A stretch of 17,642 nucleotides of DNA from JAAURS01 sp031362245 (GTDB lineage Bacteria > Cyanobacteriota > Cyanobacteriia > Thermosynechococcales > Thermosynechococcaceae): positions 1 through 17,642 of the forward strand of contig JANLSD010000075.1 in assembly GCA_031362245.1 (NCBI GenBank), in the 5' to 3' direction. The notes below the pieces were generated by a model. That model did not search any database, was not told where the DNA came from, and saw nothing but the letters and a program-made list of their open reading frames with translations. Position numbers and translations under genes: made by a program. This document shows positions 14,889 to 17,642 of the stretch, piece by piece. Position 1 is the first letter of the stretch; each line of letters begins with the position of its first letter.

Positions 14889-15310
14889 GTCTTTGGGTGC
14901 TTGATACCGATCATGTCTCGCTTTTCCTTGCCGGAAATCAAAAGGTTCGAGATCGAATCTTCTTGGGTTCTAATAATGTTGCGCTGACAATCGTAACGGT
15001 GCAGGAGGTTTTTAATGGGTGGATGTCTCAAATTAACGATCCAGCACAGTCAGAAAATTTAACTGAGCTGTACACTCGTCTATGGATAGCGTTGAACTAT
15101 TTTAGGGATGTCCAAGTGGTTAATTTTGACGATTCAGCAAATGCTTGTCATCAAAGGTTGCTGCAAGAAAATAGTGTGCTCAACAAAAAACGGTTGCAAA
15201 AGGATATGCGAATTGCTGCAATCGCTTTATCGTTAGGAGCTACGCTAGTCACACGCAATTACAAAGATTTTGCTCAGGTTCCAGGGTTAGCGATTGAGGA
15301 TTGGACATAA
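14885..15310 (+). CDS. vapC: PIN-domain ribonuclease toxin (VapC-like)
   Basis: A 141-aa single-domain PIN nuclease, which as a VapC-type toxin would cut specific RNAs with Mg2+. The acidic set is complete: D7 in VLDTDH, E41 in TIVTVQEVFNGW, D107 in KDMRIAAIALS and D128 in TRNYKDF (N125 also conserved). The length is typical of VapC. Its ATG lies in the antitoxin's ATGA overlap, so it is translationally coupled and follows the antitoxin, the usual order. Activity is expected because no catalytic residue is missing. It has no HIP1 site, unlike the antitoxin gene. Confidence 0.9.
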   Translation: MSLWVLDTDHVSLFLAGNQKVRDRIFLGSNNVALTIVTVQEVFNGWMSQINDPAQSENLTELYTRLWIALNYFRDVQVVNFDDSANACHQRLLQENSVLNKKRLQKDMRIAAIALSLGATLVTRNYKDFAQVPGLAIEDWT

Positions 15311-15528
15311 AGCACCTGTCGCGGACCGCCAATCTCCCGCTGCGCTTTGGCAATTAACCCCTTGGCCTGATTCAATGCTCTTTTCTCAGGTTCAACCACT
15401 AGTCGAACTATGCTTACGCCCTACGAGGGTTTAGATTCAATCTCTAGCTCATTCAGGTAAAGTCGCCAAACTTTAGGATGGCATAAAAACGTAACTTCAT
15501 TGCCTAGAGTTAGAAAGAAATAGCTTAG
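15311..15528 (-). pseudogene. Degraded leftward coding remnant
   Basis: The minus strand has one frame with coding character interrupted by a TAG at 15423-15421. Before it the frame reads GNEVTFLCHPKVWRLYLNEL and ends ESKPS (stop). After it the same frame reads IVRLVVEPEKRALNQAKGLI, then AKAQREIGGPRQVLYVQ, running into the 3' end of the toxin gene on the other strand. No start codon with a ribosome binding site is present, and I do not recognise the protein. It may be one gene with a nonsense mutation, or two small pieces. It contains copy B of the 23-nt repeat. Confidence 0.3.
15367..15389. repeat. 23-nt direct repeat, copy B
   Basis: CTGATTCAATGCTCTTTT followed by CTCAG, 57 nt after the toxin stop. 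It matches copy A (14416-14438) at 21 of 23 positions. Read on the minus strand both copies give a related peptide (PEKRALNQ here, AEKSALNQ at copy A), as if both derive from a duplicated coding fragment. Confidence 0.6.
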
Positions 15529-16600
15529 TTAGTCTCGTGGATTTGCTTGATACTTTGAATCAGAAGATTTTCCATATGGCTCCAGTCCGTTGTTTTCTCA
15601 CGACGCATATCTTTCATTATCTCACATTTCAAAAAACTAACAGATACCTTGATTTTCTGACGTGCTTGAAGATCAGTAAACAGGCGTTTTGAATTGCATA
15701 ATGTCCTCCAATTCATATTCCATTCATGACGGATTTCTTGTTCAAGATTTTTGCATTTCGTAATAAAATCTTGCATCCATGAGATGCTTTCAATCGATTG
15801 TACTGACTCTTTTACCCTAATTATTCTTTCAACAAGTAAGGATGAACATTCAACGTATGATTTCCCAATGACCTCTTTTCTCCTGGGTCCACAGTTTTCA
15901 GGTTCAAGTTTTTCATAGACCTTGCTGACCACCTCGTCGGAAAGCTGCTCCATTGCAAGCTCTTTGAGAAGGTTACGCAGAGATCCTTGGGACTCTACAG
16001 CTATATTTGCATATTGCTTCAAAAGTGGATAGAGTATGTTCTCATCAAGGAGGTAACTTTCAATTGAATACCGATCCCATTGGAGAATTCGAACAAGAGG
16101 GGTGCTAACCAAGTTGGTTGGTTTTTTGTCATGATCAAACACAAATACATTGAGGCGTTGAATTTCTCCACGTTTTTCTGCCTCTTGAAGTCGCCGAACG
16201 TCTTTCTCAATCTCTGCACGGCCTCCAAGTTCCTTGATCTGAAAGCTTGACAAAAGTTCTGGGAAACCAAGGGGTAGAAGTTCAATATTATCTTCCCCCT
16301 CTACAAAAATTGTGCCTTGCCATGAGAGTACATCCATTGAACTAAGACCAAGGCGACGGAGAATATCAAAGAGTTCAGCTTCATCCTTTCGATCTACAGG
16401 AGTTATGTCACGCGAAGTTCGAAGATGAAATACTGAGCAATTATTTTGGTGCAGTGCTGAGGAAAGTATTTCTGCGCTATGAGTGCATATGAACACTTGC
16501 AGATCGAGCGGGATAATAATTTGAGATTGGAGAAACGATACTAAGCGGCTGCAAACGGCGGGATTTAAATGAAGTTCTGGCTCATCTAGTAAGACTATTC
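15525..16600 (-). pseudogene. AAA ATPase-TOPRIM (OLD/DUF4435-like) protein, 5' half lost at an IS
   Basis: The open frame runs from the IS boundary at 16600 to the TAA at 15525, about 358 codons. It begins with Walker B, RIVLLDEPELHLNP, then FICTHSAEIL with the switch histidine, typical of the C-terminal half of an SMC/OLD-type ATPase head. A TOPRIM-like part follows: GTIFVEGEDN (acidic pair), IKELGGRAEIEKDV, and VFVFDHDKKP with the DxD. WDRYSIESYLLDEN is also seen in TOPRIM proteins of this kind. A helical, lysine-rich tail ends the protein. Walker A and the signature motif would lie upstream but the frame stops in the IS. Such ATPase-TOPRIM proteins are often phage-defence nucleases (OLD/Gabija, PARIS groups); which group is uncertain. 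A GTG at 16496 could start only a fragment without ATPase activity. Confidence 0.8.
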
Positions 16601-16679
16601 GGTAATGTTTTGAACGTGTTGTTTTTGATCAAGAAATCTGTTGAGATAGAGATTCAACTTTATTGAGTCCCTTATCGTC

Positions 16680-16964
16680 ATGATTTTAGAACCTTTGCAT
16701 TGTCCCAATTGTGATGGGATAGATGTCATTAAGCATGGTCAGAGTGCCGCAGGCAAACAACGCTATCGATGCCAAACGCCTGAGTGCAATAAGACATTCA
16801 TTCGAGATTACAGTTATAAGGGATACTTGCCAGGAATAAAGCAACAAATCACCGATATGGCCATGAATGGTAGTGGGGTTCGAGATACTGCACGAGTGTT
16901 AAGAATTAGTCCCAACACAGTGATTGACACGTTTAAAAAAAGCCCCTCATCTAAAATTTGTTAA
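16680..16964 (+). CDS. insA: IS1 transposase part InsA
   Basis: 94 aa. The N-terminus has a zinc-binding cluster C8-x2-C11 ... C31-x4-C36 (LHCPNCDG, YRCQTPECNKTF), as in IS1 InsA. Residues 54-85 form a helix-turn-helix (MAMNGSGVRDTARVLRISPN), which binds the inverted repeats. The frame passes through a run of seven A at 16935-16941 and ends soon after (KKSPSSKIC). In classical IS1 InsA alone represses transposition, and the active InsAB' is a fusion across the A-run. Start ATG 16680; no strong ribosome binding site. Confidence 0.88.
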   Translation: MILEPLHCPNCDGIDVIKHGQSAAGKQRYRCQTPECNKTFIRDYSYKGYLPGIKQQITDMAMNGSGVRDTARVLRISPNTVIDTFKKSPSSKIC

Positions 16965-17433
16965 TGAAGCTCTATTAGCAGAATTGGAACCGACTCAAAC
17001 CATTGTCCGCCTTTGTCTTGCGGTCGATTCTGAGATGGAAGCGCAAGTGGATGAGATGTGGAGCTTTGTCCAATCCAAAGCTCAGCAACGATGGTTATGG
17101 TGGGCGATTAACCATCATACGGGTGAGGTATTAGCTTATGTATTGGCCAGTCATGAAGATGAAGCTTTTTTGCAATTAAAAGTACTCCTAGAACCCTTTG
17201 GGATTCTGCAATTCTATACTGACGGATGGGGAGCATATGAGCGTCATTTAGAGCCGTTTCTTCATACAGTGGGCAAACGCAACACCCAGAAAATTGAGCG
17301 CAAGCATTTGACCTTAAGAACTCGGATTAAGCGACTTGCTCGTAAGACGATTTGCTTTTCAAAGTCTATTCTGATGCATGATACGGTCATTGGACTGTTC
17401 ATTAATCGCTTTTGTTTTGGACTATCTGTTTAA
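16924..17433 (+). CDS. insB: IS1 transposase part InsB (DDE catalytic domain)
   Basis: The catalytic part, made as an InsAB fusion. Residues counted from the TTG at 16924: D43 in VDEMWSFV, D100 in FYTDGWGAY and E125 in NTQKIERKHLTLRTRIKRL give the DDE triad of IS1 transposases. The frame overlaps insA by 41 nt and is +1 to it. If the seven-A run had six A, insA and insB would be one continuous frame of about 250 codons, close to InsAB'. The TTG is only the nominal start of the open frame and is unlikely to be used alone. The triad is intact, so the element could move if the frames are joined. Confidence 0.85.
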   Translation: MTRLKKAPHLKFVNEALLAELEPTQTIVRLCLAVDSEMEAQVDEMWSFVQSKAQQRWLWWAINHHTGEVLAYVLASHEDEAFLQLKVLLEPFGILQFYTDGWGAYERHLEPFLHTVGKRNTQKIERKHLTLRTRIKRLARKTICFSKSILMHDTVIGLFINRFCFGLSV

Positions 17434-17462
17434 ACCGAAAACAACATGTCCAAACCATTACC

Positions 17463-17642
17463 GTTTATATTTTAGCCTGTGTATTACTTTGAGCAAGTGA
17501 AACTGAGCGCTAGCTTACGATGATCCAATGAAGTATTTGCCCTGGTTGACTGACAAAAGTCCTGAAACCCCCATTCATTCGTCTTTAAGGCCAGCGATTG
17601 AAATCGCGCCTACAAGAACAAAGTCTGCCTACGCAGACTAAA
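17463..17642. other. Sequence beyond the IS, no gene seen
   Basis: 180 bp without a supported gene. On the minus strand no frame shows a Walker A motif or other sign of the missing front half of the ATPase. The last 50 bp hold palindromic cyanobacterial repeat DNA. Confidence 0.4.
17594..17639. repeat. Palindromic cyanobacterial repeat (two hairpins)
   Basis: GCGATT-GA-AATCGC (17594-17607) and AGTCTGC-CTAC-GCAGACT (17622-17639) are two adjacent hairpins. The second, preceded by ACAAAGTC, resembles the very common interspersed repeat of filamentous cyanobacteria that reads AAAGTCCGCCTACGCGGACT, from memory of such genomes. It probably continues past the window edge. Confidence 0.5.

Larger units (their letters stand above)
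16601..17462 (+). mobile_element. IS1-family insertion sequence, 862 bp
   Basis: The ends are inverted repeats: GGTAATGTTTTGAACGTGTT on the left (from 16601) and GGTAATGGTTTGGACATGTT read inward from 17462, agreeing at 22 of the first 25 positions. The GGTAATG tip and the insA/insB gene pair are typical of the IS1 family. The 8-9 bp next to each end (left GACTATTC, right GTTTATAT) do not match, so no target duplication is present. The left end cuts the ATPase-TOPRIM gene. No HIP1 site lies in the element. Confidence 0.9.

Noticed and set aside
17463..17642. Missing N-terminal half of the ATPase continuing beyond the IS
   Set aside because: Minus-strand frames here have stops and no Walker A motif.
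1..17642. CRISPR array, tRNA or rRNA genes
   Set aside because: No regularly spaced repeats and no cloverleaf or rRNA-like stretch were seen in any intergenic region.

Overview
The window comes from a cyanobacterium. The octamer GCGATCGC (HIP1) occurs about 18 times by eye, far above chance. The core genes are cyanobacterial in style: a DUF4079 membrane protein, aroB, PPK1 and an Slt-type lytic transglycosylase. The genus cannot be fixed from the sequence alone.

Layout. (1) 1-2160, leftward genes: the first codons of a gene running off the left edge, a DUF4079 four-helix membrane protein with its own promoter and terminator, and a pentapeptide-repeat protein. (2) 2492-4006, rightward: aroB and a small secreted four-cysteine protein 2 nt behind it, with a plausible promoter. 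(3) 4003-4155: a 153-bp MITE-like inverted-repeat element exactly between two convergent genes, whose terminal repeats carry both stop codons. (4) 4152-10950, leftward: a 1409-aa SNF2-type helicase with a winged-helix/TPR-like front half, then polyphosphate kinase PPK1 carrying an unusual N-terminal domain that looks like the IF2 N-terminal domain. (5) 11466-14332: an unrecognised 220-aa protein facing a TPR-rich lytic transglycosylase, only 2 nt apart. A perfect 24-bp palindrome upstream of the 220-aa gene has the form of a leftward terminator.

From about 14.4 kb the window becomes accessory DNA. It holds a two-gene toxin-antitoxin module (PIN toxin with a HicB-like, non-VapB antitoxin) between two copies of a 23-nt direct repeat. 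Next come a degraded leftward coding remnant and the C-terminal half of an AAA ATPase-TOPRIM (OLD/DUF4435-like) protein of the kind found in phage defence. That gene is cut exactly at the inverted repeat of an IS1-family element. The IS has no target-site duplication, and no Walker A half is found on its far side, so the lost half was probably removed by an IS-linked deletion. HIP1 sites stop inside the antitoxin (about 14,680) and are absent from the last 3 kb, which agrees with foreign origin.

The most interesting points are the PPK1-IF2_N fusion, the PIN/HicB-like module with its flanking repeats, the IS-broken ATPase-TOPRIM gene, the MITE sitting on paired stop codons, and the 7-A run that puts the two IS1 transposase frames out of phase by +1.
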